The notes: generated by a model from the letters alone, not told the origin. A stretch of DNA of 64,000 nucleotides from Ephydatia muelleri (GCA_013339895.1 JABACO010000002.1:16995686-17059685); one strand, 5' to 3'. Positions 35,173 through 46,834 are shown, numbered from the stretch's first letter. Numbers and translations: made by a program.

Positions 35173-37474
35173 ACGTGCAATGGGTCGGGTACCCAGTACG
35201 ACAGTTGCAGCCGAAGATGCACGTGCAGGAACGGAGTGCTCGTCAACTGCTGTCGCGTGAGAAAAGAGTGGCGATCGATGACGCAAGCGGAACGGTGCCT
35301 GTACATCAGCACGCTAGTCACCGCCAGCACGCGACAGCCGTGGAAGAATTGCTACGATCAGCTGATCCAGATTCACAGCGATTACTTCGACGCGGGAATC
35401 CATGGCGGGCCATCGAGCTTCTTCCTGCCCTGGCACCGCTGGTATCTCCTGTCGATTGAGAACCTCCTGCGGAAGATCAACTGCAACGTGACCGTACCGT
35501 ACTGGGACTGGAGTCTCGAATCGCAGATCTGGACAAACTCGATCGTCTGGAACGCGCAGTGCGGGATAGGCGGAGACGGGATACCCGTCCGAACGGGACC
35601 CTTCCGCTCATCGGTGTGGACTACACCGAACGGCAGACCTCTGGCTAGAAGGTTCAACCGCGTGCTACCCGACTGCGCATCGGTGGCCATGGGACAGAGA
35701 ATGGGAATCCCGCAGTTTACAAGTTGGCACCGCTTCGTGTCGAGTAACCTCCACAATACCTTTCACTGTAACATGGGCGGGGTCATGTGCACGTCCGAGG
35801 CCGCCAACGATCCCGTATTCTTCTTCCACCACGGGTTCCTGGACAAACTGTGGGCGGATTGGCAGGATAGAGGGCACTTATGCAGTTCCCCCCCCCCCCC
35901 CCCCCCCCCCCCCCACTTTAATTAATTGAATTCTAGAAATATTGAAAAAATAATTTCCTGCGTAGTGAAATCCTGCTGTCACTGCGACCGCATAATCATG
36001 TTTTACGGAAGACGAGATAAGTGCAATTGCATGGTGCCAGAACAACGGCCTCATCCCTTAGGACAAAATGTGCGCTTCTTGTGGTAGTCCGACGGCATTG
36101 AGGGAAAGAGATACGGTCAAAAATAAGGGGTTTTATTTCAGGTGTACTCTTAGAAGCTGTAGAAAAGAGATTAGTGTACGTAAAGATACATGGTTTGAAG
36201 GGTCTCATTTACGGATAGCTACTATTATTCAGTTTGTTTATTTTTGGTGTAGGGACTACGTTATTCAAGACGAACTACAGTTTCAGCTAGGGATCGTAGG
36301 AGAACACACCATAGTCGACTGGAAGAACTTTTGTAGGGATATTTGCTTGGAGTACTTTATTAGGAATCCAGTCGTCATAGGAGGACCAGGACAGACGGTA
36401 GAAATCGACGAATGTTTGTTAGTGCGCAGGAAGTACAACGTCGGACATCAAGTGAGAGAGCAATGGGTTTTTGGAGTATACGACGTCACAACGAAAGTAG
36501 GATTCATGATTCCAGTCGATCGCAGAAATGCAGCAACTCTACTTCCTATCATACAAAAGTACATCGCACCTGGAACTACTATAATCTCGGACCTCTGGGC
36601 GGCATACAACACAATAGGAACACTCGGATACCAGCATCTCACCGTTAATCACAGTTTAAACTTTGTAGAGGAGCATGCACTAATCACATAGAAAGCGTGT
36701 GGCAAAAAGCTAAGCAGAAACATAAACAACGATACGGGATGATACATAGGGAACTTTTACACACGTATTTAGCGGAATTTATGTGGAGACAAAGATTTGG
36801 ATGTAGCTTTCATGACTTCGTAGCACATGTTAGGGCATTTTATCCAGTGTGATTTATTCGTATTGTATTGTTTGAAATGTATTCATGATACCGTAAATGT
36901 TATGATACCGTTAATCGAATAATAAAGTGGGGGGGGAAACTGCATAAGTGCCGGATAGAGTTCAAGAATCTCGCTCGGTACTCTCAAAATACGGAGGAGA
37001 TGCCCGGAACATTCGGAACGACGGCGAAGATGGTGTACGATCTCCTCAACCTACCGGGGTGCGTGCAGGTGTGCTTCCAGCAGTCGGATCGTCCCTGCTG
37101 CTCCAACACCACGTACTCGCCACTATGCTACCGAGACATGAGTTCCCGGGACATCTCCCCGCTCAAATTGGCGCGCCTCGTTCACAGACCGTTCCCGAGG
37201 GTCAGCGACGAAGCCTTCAATCTGTTTCACACGACGTACGAGGACCAAGTTCTCTCCAATCGGTTTTCAGATCTGATGAACGCACCCGACAAGCTGATCG
37301 AAGTGCTGGGGTCATCTGGGTACTCCACGCAACTGGCAAGTGTCTATCAGCCTACCACGGGTACCTAAACTTCGACAACTATCTTTATCGGTCTGAGGTA
37401 TTGGACAAATATACAAAGGACTCGGACTACCCTTCTCAATGCCTGCCGTTTATATATGGAAAAGCAGACTAGTA
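35173..37474 (+). pseudogene. Tyrosinase-family gene, interrupted by a Merlin transposon
   Basis: The N-terminal part is a Cys-rich segment (CRNGVLVNCCRVRKEW). The copper A region has IHGGPSSFFLPWHRWYL. The copper B region has LHNTFHCNMGG and DPVFFFHHGFLDKLWADWQ, so the copper-binding histidines are present. The C-terminal part after the insertion reads EFKNLARYSQ and VCFQQSDRPCCS. Tyrosinases oxidise phenols to quinones (pigment, cross-linking, defence). Upstream, a TGA at 35170-35172 is in frame and no clear start or acceptor is found, so the 5' end is unresolved. The last coding stretch appears to change frame near 37335. The GC content is clearly higher than in surrounding DNA. Confidence 0.8.
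35873..36952 (+). mobile_element. Merlin DNA transposon, complete ends, disabled transposase
   Basis: 1080 bp with terminal inverted repeats GGCACTTATGCAGTT followed by C runs (C27 at 35888-35914 on the left; G8 on the right) and an 8-bp target duplication GGATAGAG (35865-35872 and 36953-36960). The 8-bp duplication is typical of Merlin. The transposase (36068-36691 open, 207 codons) has the N-terminal zinc ribbon CASCG..C..C and the IS1016-like core. Catalytic D at 36407 (VEIDECL), D at 36590 (ISDLWAAY), and E at 36691 (TNHIESVW). A TAG at 36059-36061 precedes the ATG in the same frame as upstream family-like sequence (AWCQNNGLIP), and the E-containing C-terminal part (to the TGA near 36852) is in another frame. 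So the transposase carries at least two lesions. Confidence 0.92.
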
Positions 37475-38319
37475 GCAACGTGTATATAGGTGGTGGTGGT
37501 GAGCTCATCTTCATATTGGTATAATATTTGAAGTGGCTATGTCGCATGCCAATTTAATGATTACACCGCCGGGATATATACTCTCCAATGCAAAATGGAT
37601 CGACACGCAGATAGGTATTTTCCATATAGCATCATATAGGCATAAATGACTCTCCTACTCTTCCGTCATTCAAGCTCCACAATTTTGTGGCATGGTCTCA
37701 TAGTGGCTGACTTGGTGTTTCCGTGGTTCATTGGATCATGGGGGTTTCCATGGTGTTCTCCTACAAGGGCAATTTAAAATAGTTTCTTCGTTTAGCGGAT
37801 TTGGCACATGCATGTTACGTCTGCAACTAAGTAAGGGATTCTACTGACCCGATATTGATATGTGAAGGTTCACTGCAAGAAGTACAATTGAATGTACCTT
37901 GCACGTGCCAGGCCGCGTGCATGTTTAAAGTACACTTAATTGTCTTGTGCAGTAAACAGGCGTTGTTTATGGCTGAAAGAGTCTATGACGAAGGCGAGAT
38001 CAGGTGAAAAGCCTGGATGAGCAGAGTTTCCTCATCTGCAAAACAAACCTATATAGCTGCGCTAAGTTATGCGTTAACGTTTCCGATGCATCTGTGCAAC
38101 AGGATACTGCATATAGAGTGAGAGAGGACTGCATGTGGGGTTGACTATATTTATGTGGCTTGTCTATCATGCATGGTACTAGTACCCATGGCTATGCTTG
38201 GCCAGTGCAATTCCAATGTTATAGGAGTGGCAACGTCTCACAGCTGCATGTACATAAATTCCACATAGTAGTACATGAATAGTCATCGTATTGCTGAGTA
38301 GTACTAATTTAATCAGTTT
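37475..38319. other. Spacer between tyrosinase and a gypsy element
   Basis: No gene or repeat recognised. It may hold the 5' part of the element that follows, whose 5' edge is not visible. Confidence 0.4.
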
Positions 38320-41221
38320 CAATATGAAACCTCTCCAAGAAGCATGTAACAGGCTAAGTCTGGAGTTTCCAGATCTTTTCAAGCATGAGTTAGGATGCCT
38401 GAAAATGCTGGAGATCAAGTATTCTGCAAGCCTCGTGTTGTGCCTTTCGCCATTCAGGATGACTTGGTGCAGGCCTATGAGGCAGGAATCGCCAAGGGTG
38501 TGTGGAAATCCACCCAATTCAATAGTTACGGAACCCCAGTGGTTCCAATAAGGAAGAAACCATCAGGAGAGGGGTCCAAACCTCAAATTCGCGTATGTGG
38601 GGATTATTCAGTCACAGTCAATCCACAGTTGGAGCCTCACCGGTATCCCATGCCTCTACCTGAAGAATTCATGCGCAAGCTCAGTGGGGGATATGGATTC
38701 ACTAAGATTGACTTGGCTGATGCATACAATCAGATAATGCTGGGTCCAGAAAGTCAGAAGAGACTTGCCTTGAGCACTCATCGAGGAGTCCTTCTCCAAA
38801 TGTGGCTTCCATTTGGGATTAGTTCTGCTCCAGCACACTTTCAAGAAATAGTGGATCAGCTCACCAGTGATCTTAAGGGGGTTGTAGTCTATGTGGACGA
38901 CGTCCTGGTGAGTGGAGCATCGGCAGCAGAGCATTTGGACAATCTTCGCGCCTTACTTCAATGCCTTCAAGACAAAGGCCTTTGTTGCTGCAAGGAAAAA
39001 TGTCTGTTCGCCCAGGCATCCATTGAATACCTGGGCTACACATTATCAAGCAATGGGATTGCCAAAGGGTCTAAAGTAGATGCAGTTCAACTGATGCCTG
39101 CTCCCTCACACATCTCCAGCCTTCGTTCCTTCCCAGGGTCTGTGCATCTGGCTGATGTGGCAGAATCACTGTACAGGCTCACTAAGAAAGAGGTCCAGTG
39201 GAGTTGGTGCCTTCAAGAAGCTCAAGGACATGCTGACAGATGACATGATACTAGCACATTTCGACCCATCATTGCCAGTGGGAATCTCTTGTGGTGCCTC
39301 AGAAGTTGGACTTGGGGCAGTTTTGTTTCACAGGTACTCTGATGGCAGCTAGCGTCCAGTGGCACATGTCTCCAAAACCCTTTCAGATACCCAGCAAAAC
39401 TATAGCCAAATTCAAAAGGAGGCCTTGGCCATAGTTTTTGCCTTGCACAAATTTCATTAGTTTCTCTATGGCTGTTCCTTTACTCTCGTGACTGACCACA
39501 AGCCTCTCCTAGCGTTGGTTGGTCCCAGGAAAGCTACACCAGCTTTAGCAGCAAATCGGCTTGCACGCAGAGCCTTGCTCCTGAATCAATACAACTACGG
39601 TATTGAATATTGCAAGACAAGTCAACATGGAAATGCTGACACTCTCGTCAACTTCCAAGTGGTCCAGACCAGAATTTTGATGGAGAGGAGGAGGTGGCAG
39701 ACGTGGACACAGTCTGTTACATCAAGACCATAGGCTCGCAGTTGAACCCTACTGACCCTGGTGTACTCGTAAAGGAATCATCACGGGATCCTGTGATTGC
39801 AAATGTAATAAAGTTCACCAGAGAGGGGTGGCCTCTGAAGCCTGACATCCAAGACCAGGCCCACGGCAAACATTCCACTGAAGATTACAGGAAAATTTCT
39901 ACTTCATTGTGATCAGTTCATGGTGGTCTCCTGTATGGAACTAGAGTTGCGATTCCCCCTGTTTTGAAGCCACAAGTTCTTGAGATCCTACATTTGGGGC
40001 ATTTTGATATACAGAGGATGAAGCAGTTGGCACGTACAGCTGTCTACTGGCCTGGAATGGTCAGTGACATTACAAACGTGTGTCACAAATGCAGTACCTG
40101 TGCAGAACATCTGAACAGACCCCCCAAACAAGTAAATCACCCATGGATGCTTCCTGAGAAGCCCTGGAGTAGAATCCACCTGGATCACGCTATCAATTTT
40201 CTTGGGTCTAACTGGTTGGTCATAGTGGACTAAGTACCCCTGTATTCACCCAACTAGTTCAGTGTCTACTAAGGCACCACGGATTTGTTGGAACTTTGCA
40301 CATTTTGGGTACCTCCACACCCTAGTCACAGATAAATTCTTCTTCGTTCCTGTCTCAGGAGTTTCAGGCTTGGTGCTGTGAGAGGTATCACTACAAATGG
40401 TGCAGCTGAACGGCTTATTCAAACATTCAAGCAGGGCCTGGTAAAATCGTTGCTTCCACCCAAAACTGCCCTACAAGAATTCCTGATGCAATACAGACGC
40501 ACACCACTCAGCTCAGGATACTCACCCAGTGAACTCCTCATGGGACGTCTGATTAGGACCAGGATTGACACCTTGCTCCCATCCCCGTCTCACATTGCAC
40601 AAGGCAAGCAAGCCCGAGAGGCCACTAAGTCAAAGATGAACAAGAACAGTTGCCCAGTGGAAAAAGTGGACTTTATTATTGAGGTGGGTACTCCATGTTA
40701 TGCCCTATACTATGGTCCAAGACGGGACAAAGACCCTAGGTGGGTACCTGCGGTAGTCACCAGAGTGTTCGGAGCATGGAGTGTCAATGTGCGGGTTTTC
40801 CCAAAGAGTTACACGGAGGAGGCATCTGGAGCAGTTGAGGCCATGGCATGCTTCTCAAGAGGATGCTGAACCAGGGGATGCACCAGTGTTTTCTTCAGGA
40901 ACCTCAGAATTGGGTAGGGCAGGTGGAATATCTGAGTCATTGCCAGAACCTGACATCACTAACACACAGAAACAACGCTACCGGAATCCACGGCTACCAA
41001 CTGGGGCCCGGATAAAGGGGAGATGTTATGGTGTGTGGTCAAAGTAGATCAGTTGTATGATTTCATCTCTAGAACAGTCTAGAATATATTCATGTTATCC
41101 TATACAAGGCAATGCATTGTTGCGTGTGCTGTCTCGTGTTCAATCCTTTTGTGTAGCAAAGTGTACATGCATGTGGTATTTCTTTGCGGGTGTTTGATAA
41201 CTCTGAGCGTGGAGCACGACA
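38320..41221 (+). mobile_element. Ty3/gypsy LTR retroelement, fossil
   Basis: Reverse transcriptase (FTKIDLADAYNQI, YVDDVLVSG), RNase H, an H2C2 integrase finger (HLGHFDIQRMKQLA, with CHKCSTCAEH), an integrase core and a C-terminal region are recognisable in order. A purine tract (ataaaggggaga) precedes a putative 3' LTR starting TGTTATGG at 41024 and ending near 41221. No 5' LTR, gag or protease is recognised, so the left edge is approximate. Broken, with several breaks; old relative to the element at 47723. Confidence 0.82.
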
Positions 41222-41223
41222 GT

Positions 41224-41397
41224 AGTGTGTGTGTGTGTGTCTCTGTGTGTATATGTGTGTGTATGTGTGTGTGTATGTGTGTGTGTATGTGTGTGTGTGT
41301 ATGTGTGTGTGTATGTGTGTGTATGTGTGTGTGTGTGTATGCGTGTGTGTGTGTCTGTGTGTGTATGTGTGTGTATGTGTGTGTGTGTGTGTGTGTG
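41224..41397 (+). repeat. (GT)n microsatellite with AT and C interruptions
   Basis: About 170 bp of GT with regular tatgtgtg variants, immediately 3' of the LTR element. The long Cys/Val open frames across it are artefacts of the repeat. Confidence 0.95.
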
Positions 41398-41679
41398 GAT
41401 TGATTTGGTTAGTAGTAGGTTTGAGAGCTAGAAAATACATGTAGGGGTATCAAATTCTAAGTTTGCCCACACACGTGATCCTCAGCAACTGACCAGTGGG
41501 TATCTTGTAGCATACTGAGTGTGTGGTTGAGAGGTGTGATTGGGAATGGCAGGTACCAGTACGCTTGAGCATCACTTATGGGCAGGCACATTCCAGTGAT
41601 CTGTAGCTTGCTATGACAGTACAGTGATGTTCCAACATAATGTGCTATTGTGTCCACCTCCAATGATACACGTGAACAG

Positions 41680-41926
41680 CCAATGGGACTTGGAGTATCG
41701 TGAGCAGGAGGAGGCTTTCAGACGATACAGGGAAGACTCCCAGCTAGCCACAAAGGAGAATCACGAGAACTTGAAGGAGGAGAACGAAGCGTTGAAGAAG
41801 GTGAAAGAGCTGTACCTGAGGGAGCCACTCTCTGCTGAAAGTAGTGCAACACTGCCTGAAGAACTGTGCCATCACGAGAAGCACTTATCAGGTGGTGCAG
41901 AACAGTTGGAGTTATACAAACATCAG
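41680..41926 (+). CDS. Coiled-coil exon, possibly TNIP/ABIN-like
   Basis: Open stretch between a plausible acceptor (gaacag) and a donor (catcag|gtatat). It enters in phase 2 and leaves in phase 0. Reads QWDLEYREQEEAFRRYREDS, a Lys/Glu-rich coiled coil (ENLKEENEALKKVKELY) and, at the end, GGAEQLELYKHQ. Vertebrate TNIP1 (A20-binding inhibitor of NF-kB) has a QWDQ-type coiled-coil start, and just before its ubiquitin-binding UBAN motif a LLKQQV-type segment, which this exon end resembles. The similarity comes from memory and is weak. No neighbouring exon was found. It could be any coiled-coil protein. Confidence 0.45.
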
Positions 41927-42132
41927 GTATATGTGTGACGAATGTGCAGAGGATTGGCAAGGAATGTAATGCTCTAAGCAATGGACATTGTATGCATGCT
42001 GGATATACATTCAGTGAATGCTGGTCTATTGATTTGGCTGTTAGGCAACACTTACTTTAATATAGGGTGTGTAACCGGTTATCAGGTTATTCGAGTTATT
42101 CGGATATTCGCAATAACCTATCCGTTCGAATA

Positions 42133-43549
42133 CAGACCTGCCAACTGTGCTTTGATAACTTGTTTGAGCTTGGGCATGATTATGCGGGAGAATGGGCAAT
42201 TTATGCGTAAGCATCAAAGATGATAAACTTTCCGCTTTGGAACTACCGGTATTAACATAGCCGCGCACTACTCTATCACAGGTGATGATTAAAAGGCCAA
42301 TACTTTCAAAAATACAGTTGACGTACAACAAGCAAGTTAACTAAACACACAATCAACATTCGAGTCGTCGCGGGGATCACGTGCACGGTTCCCAATCCTT
42401 CAACTCTATTGTTAAACGAAGACAGAAGTAAAAAAATAACACCGCATCCCCGAGAAACGCGGGGAAATTTGGGGGCATTGTAGATATTGAGTATTCCCTC
42501 CTATGGTTTTTTTGGTTGAAATACAGAAAGCTAACCCATTTGTAAAGACCTTTTTTGGAATGGTCTTTTCTAAATGACTCCCTGTTGCATGTAAAAGTCG
42601 AACCGGTACATAGTTTTTGATGTGGAAAATGCCCTCGGGTACACTTTTCGGGGTCATGTTTCCCACCACCTTGAGCATTAAACATTGGTTACACAACTAT
42701 AGGAGGGTGCATAATTTTTTTTTTTTTTCAAACAAGCCAAAGCTTCTATTGTACTCATTTTGCAGCAGTAAGTTACAAGACATTTTCGCTCGCGGTATAT
42801 AGGCAGGAGGCGTGGTCCGTCCATTCAAACTGCCAGCGGAGGCAAGTTTTGCAAGTTTAACCAACAAATTCAGTCTGTATCTGCCTAGATAGAGTCATGG
42901 TCTGTGATTTAGTAAGACAGGAAGAACAATTTCTCAATGAAGTCTGCCCACACAACAATTCACTGGCGGTAATGCCATTTTCTGCATATCACTCCTACCT
43001 TGAGAGATGATTACATGTATTTAACTTAGAGCCTCAATTTTAAACCATTTTCACGACGTTTCATACAGTTTTTACGCAATTTTTGTAACACTCAAGAAGG
43101 AATATGTTCTTTAAAAAAGTCTGTACCTCTTACGCGATAAAGCTTTAGAACCCCTCAACTATGCAATGACCAATGGTATATCTGTTTGAGATGCAAAAAA
43201 AAAGAAAAAGAAAAGGAATCTGCCTCATAGTGGTACATGTAGTGAAATCTCCATGCACTCAAAACAATCAAGCAATTTTTTCTAGAGGGAATTATTTTTG
43301 TCTAAGTGTATGCTGTGTACTATAAATTCTGCTCATGATTATAAATTGTGAAGCATGGTATTTTTTATGCAATGATTAATCGTTTTTCAGTTTGTTCCAA
43401 AAATTGATTAAATTTCCTCGCGTTTCTCATGGATGCGGTGTTAAAATATTTCTGCAAAGACGTATAGACGGATATGCGTAAGAATGGACATGGCTAGCGG
43501 GAGTGGCTGTGAATGCGTGAGTCTCCCGCGAAATGCGTTGGCAGGTCTG
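42133..43549. mobile_element. Putative DNA transposon with CAGACCTGCCAAC ends
   Basis: The left end is CAGACCTGCCAACTGTGC; the right end reversed is CAGACCTGCCAACGCATT. A second inverted match lies further in: accgcatccccgagaaacgc near 42440 against its near reverse complement near 43415-43443. Terminal stretches share GCGGGAG and atgcgtaag. No clear target duplication and no transposase frame seen. Confidence 0.55.
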
Positions 43550-43711
43550 GGTCAAATTCTCAGTCCCGTCGCCCGATAAGGTCTTCCAATGAAAGCGCAC
43601 CTAGCACGTACGTACGTATATCGGTTTCAGTCAAAGATGGCCATTACCATGAGGTGGCGAGCCTACACGTACGAATCATGACGAAAAGAGCTTCGAACTC
43701 AAGAAACGCAC

Positions 43712-43713
<2 letters not shown>

Positions 43714-43749
<36 letters not shown>
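43714..43749 (+). repeat. G36 homopolymer
   Basis: Uninterrupted G tract following aagaaacgcaccc. Length likely uncertain in the assembly. Confidence 0.85.
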
Positions 43750-43751
<2 letters not shown>

Positions 43752-44248
43752 TTTAACAAACAACAAAGAATGGAAGGAGGGGCTACACGAGTCTGGGGAC
43801 TAGAAATCGGGTGTCTGGTCCCCATCAGAGTGATGTAAGAGCCGTAACGCGATGACGCTGCCGCAATGCGCATGCGTAACAATCAATACACGGAATCGAA
43901 ACTAAAAATTATACTAAAAGAGATATTTTTGTATATTATACGACATTAACTCTCTACTCATACGATACAGGTACTTAAAATAAAATTTGTTGTCGTAAAG
44001 AAGGTTAATTAATTGATTAAATAATTTGCTGTTTTTTATGTTTTGATAAATCTTAGCTTACATATACTATTGTAACGGTGAAAGTAGAATTTTGATATTC
44101 AATTCTTAGCCAGAGTTATGAGTCGATGTCCGAAATTTCTGGCAATGACTTCTGTTGAAGAGTGATAATTGGGTGGGCGCTCTTGGCGCACGTGATTCGT
44201 TTACAATCCCGCGCCCGCTGATGCAGTTTAACCGTCAAAGATGTGTTG

Positions 44249-44989
44249 CAGGGGCGGATCCAGGATTTTGGGAAAGGGGGGGTCTGATAAATATATGCAC
44301 AACTGAGGGGAGGGTACGGGAGGGGCGTGGCCCCTCCCGTGACAGCAAGGGGGTCTGGGGGAGCGCTGATAGCTCCCCCAGTGGGGTCTGGCCAGCCGCT
44401 TTTTTGCTTTTGCGTTTATTTAGCATGAAATTCACGCGATATCCAATACATATACATATACATCACGCGATATCCGGATTACTAGAGCCTGCATGGATAG
44501 CGACGAGAAAATTCTTCACAATGCTATGGTTCCTACTGCTCAGCAATTAAATTCGTGACGCAAAGCTTTTGCGAATTTGTGACCGAAACGTGCACGTGGC
44601 CATACAAGCAATAGCTACATGTCGGTCTATAAACGACTCATGTATGTTTTACTGTATTTTTAGTTTATTTAGCTCTATAGCTATATCTGTTTTGTGAGGA
44701 AAAGAATCTGAGATCCTTTCCCATTCTCACGTCTTTTTGATCACTTACCTCTTTTCCTGCTCACACGCACCATTCGATCGATCGCGCGATTAAATATTTC
44801 CCATGTAGGGATTTAATTAGATCGATATAGACCCCACTTGGCTAGAACGATGTGCAATCTTGCAAATCCAAGGACGGTAACATGCAGAACGCTGCATAGA
44901 TTACAGTATGCATTACGTCATTCTTCATATAGGAAAGGGGGGGTCCGGACCCCCTGGACCCCCCTTCCCCCCCCCTCAATCCGCCCCTG
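44249..44989. mobile_element. hAT-like non-autonomous DNA transposon, copy 2
   Basis: Ends CAGGGGCGGATCCAGGATTT on the left and, reversed, CAGGGGCGGATTGAGG on the right. The internal GC-rich hairpin (agcgctgatagctccccca, about 44360-44390) matches the one near 6703-6760 in reverse orientation, so the two elements belong to one family. The flanks (tgttg and ctttg) are not a clean duplication. No coding capacity. Confidence 0.75.
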
Positions 44990-45931
44990 CTTTGAAACAG
45001 ATTAGATTAGAAGTTCACGGCATCAGTTCGCATTGTTGAAACCCTCCTTCCTGCTACCTAACATTCCTCTGTTGCCTCATTTAGTTGATTTGATTTCGGA
45101 CAATTCTACTTTAGTTAAATAAAAACGAAAGTCCTAACAGGCTACTACTTACAAGTCCAGTGTCTATGCCATATGCACTCATCAAAAACGCTACTTATTG
45201 CCATAGATTATTTAGACAGGAAATGGAAACGGGTCACGTGAGCCATACATTCATACATTTTACGGTAGAAGGCTATGCGCCGTCAATATTATAATGGAGA
45301 GCACCTTTTGAGTTTGGCGGGAAAATGTCTTAAGCTGGTTTTGGTGAAATCCGTATCATGTAGATGTAGAGTTTCGAATGTATTCCACCCAATTCATGAA
45401 AGGTAAGGTTTGTCTAGAAACGTGTTTGAGGTTCTAGCTAGTGGACGAATCTTCGGGTTTTTTAAATAAAAACTGAGAAATGAAGCTCTGTGAATCCTTT
45501 CTGGGCGTGCAAAAACTGTTCTGTACGTTTACCTTAATCTTTTTTGTAAATAAGCTCTTCGTAGCAATCTGAATAGAACTGGATAGGTTTTGCCCCTTTC
45601 CATATCTTTGAGAACATAAAGTGGCACGAAACAGCGTTATAGACATACAGTCAGTTCTGGGCGTATAACTACTTTTGTAAATAGTGTAAACGCGGTTTGA
45701 ACGTTTCATCCTCTAGTGCACTCATTTTGCGATAGAACTGGGCTGCTATGGACTAAGCCAGGGAGTGTTGGTATGTAGTTATAAAAAGTTCGCTTTACAT
45801 CGACTATCGCGTCAATCATTAGGGACACGGCACGAATAGACTAGGCCGTAATGGCAGTTCTGCTGCTTTTTTTATATACTATTAGCGGGATTTGAATGTT
45901 CTATCCTCTAGTGCACTCATATTGCGATTAG

Positions 45932-46048
45932 AACCAGACCCTGATTCCCGCAGCTGCGGATGGATTACATCACCGCTACGCGGAAAGAGGACGTTTCCGC
46001 GTAGCGATGATGTAATCCATCCGCAGCTGCGGGAATCAGGGTCTGGTT
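45932..46048. mobile_element. 117-bp hairpin element (MITE-like)
   Basis: 55-bp arms (45932-45986 and 45994-46048) with one mismatch and a 7-base loop. The arm starts AACCAGACCCTGATTCCCGC. The flanking sequence on the left (cctctagtgcactcat...ttgcgat) occurs also at 45711-45735 without the hairpin. Confidence 0.8.
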
Positions 46049-46362
46049 ACGAGACTAGTTATAAACCACTTCGCTACCACAGGCCGTGCGAGGCGCTTAA
46101 ACTTTATTGTCTGATTGTTGCCGTAGTGTTTCACTACCACAGTAGCACTAAAGCATGTGTGTGCATTGTATCTCTGCATCAACTGATCAAGATAATCATT
46201 ATTGTATTAATTGCTGTCGATCATACTTAATAAAATCATGCGTGTACGGTGTATTTTAAAAATAATTAAGTTATGTATAGCCTACATGGATGCGTGAAAG
46301 GTTAATTTATGGCGAGCCCCAGAGTTCCAGACCCAGTGTGACGTGGAAGGTAGGGGGACCGT

Positions 46363-46483
46363 GGGGGGGGGGGGGGGGGGGGGGGGGGGGGAGAAGAGCG
46401 CGCGCTCCAAAATATGCCGCCCCTCCAATATAACCGCCCCCCCCCCCCCCCCCCCCATTGCCTTATTCCTGTATCCGCCACTG
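46363..46483. mobile_element. Fragment of the CAGTGGCGGAT family with two homopolymers
   Basis: G29 at 46363-46391, a short GC-rich middle, C tract at about 46437-46456 and an end which reversed reads CAGTGGCGGATACAGG. Only the right end is recognisable; the left edge is uncertain. Confidence 0.5.
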
Positions 46484-46660
46484 CTTACAACGATCCCAGG
46501 TGTCCGCAGAAAATTCGGCCATTCCAGACTCAATAACTACTACAATAACCTATCTTCCGCTATGGAGCTGTTAATTGGCGTGCACGTGATCCGTTTCCAA
46601 TCCCTGTCTATGTTATCGCCAAGCAATCGTGCTATAAGCATTTATCGTATCAACAATGTG

Positions 46661-46834
46661 AAGGCCGGCATACACGGGGCGACTTCCTGCCGATTTGTCG
46701 TATGCAACTCAAATGAATATGGACAAATGTTCCGCAAACCATCAGTAAACTAAACAATTACGGAACTTTTACCCATATTCATTCGAATTGCATGCGACAA
46801 GTCGGCAGGAAGTTGCCCCGTGTATGCCGACCTT
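46661..46834. mobile_element. Inverted-repeat element with 74-bp arms
   Basis: Left arm 46661-46734 starts AAGGCCGGCATACACGGGGC; right arm 46761-46834 is its near reverse complement (about eight mismatches). The loop is 26 bp. Target duplication not resolved. Confidence 0.75.

Noticed and set aside
36948-37472. 174-codon open frame downstream of the Merlin element
   Set aside because: Mostly a shadow of the Cys-rich tyrosinase frame; only its last ~40 codons look protein-like and probably belong to the tyrosinase end after a frame change or intron.
41225-41444. Open frames rich in Cys-Val over the GT run
   Set aside because: Artefacts of the (GT)n microsatellite in three frames and both strands.
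43513-43882. Poly-glycine and poly-proline open frames over the G36 tract
   Set aside because: Produced by the homopolymer; no domain on either side.
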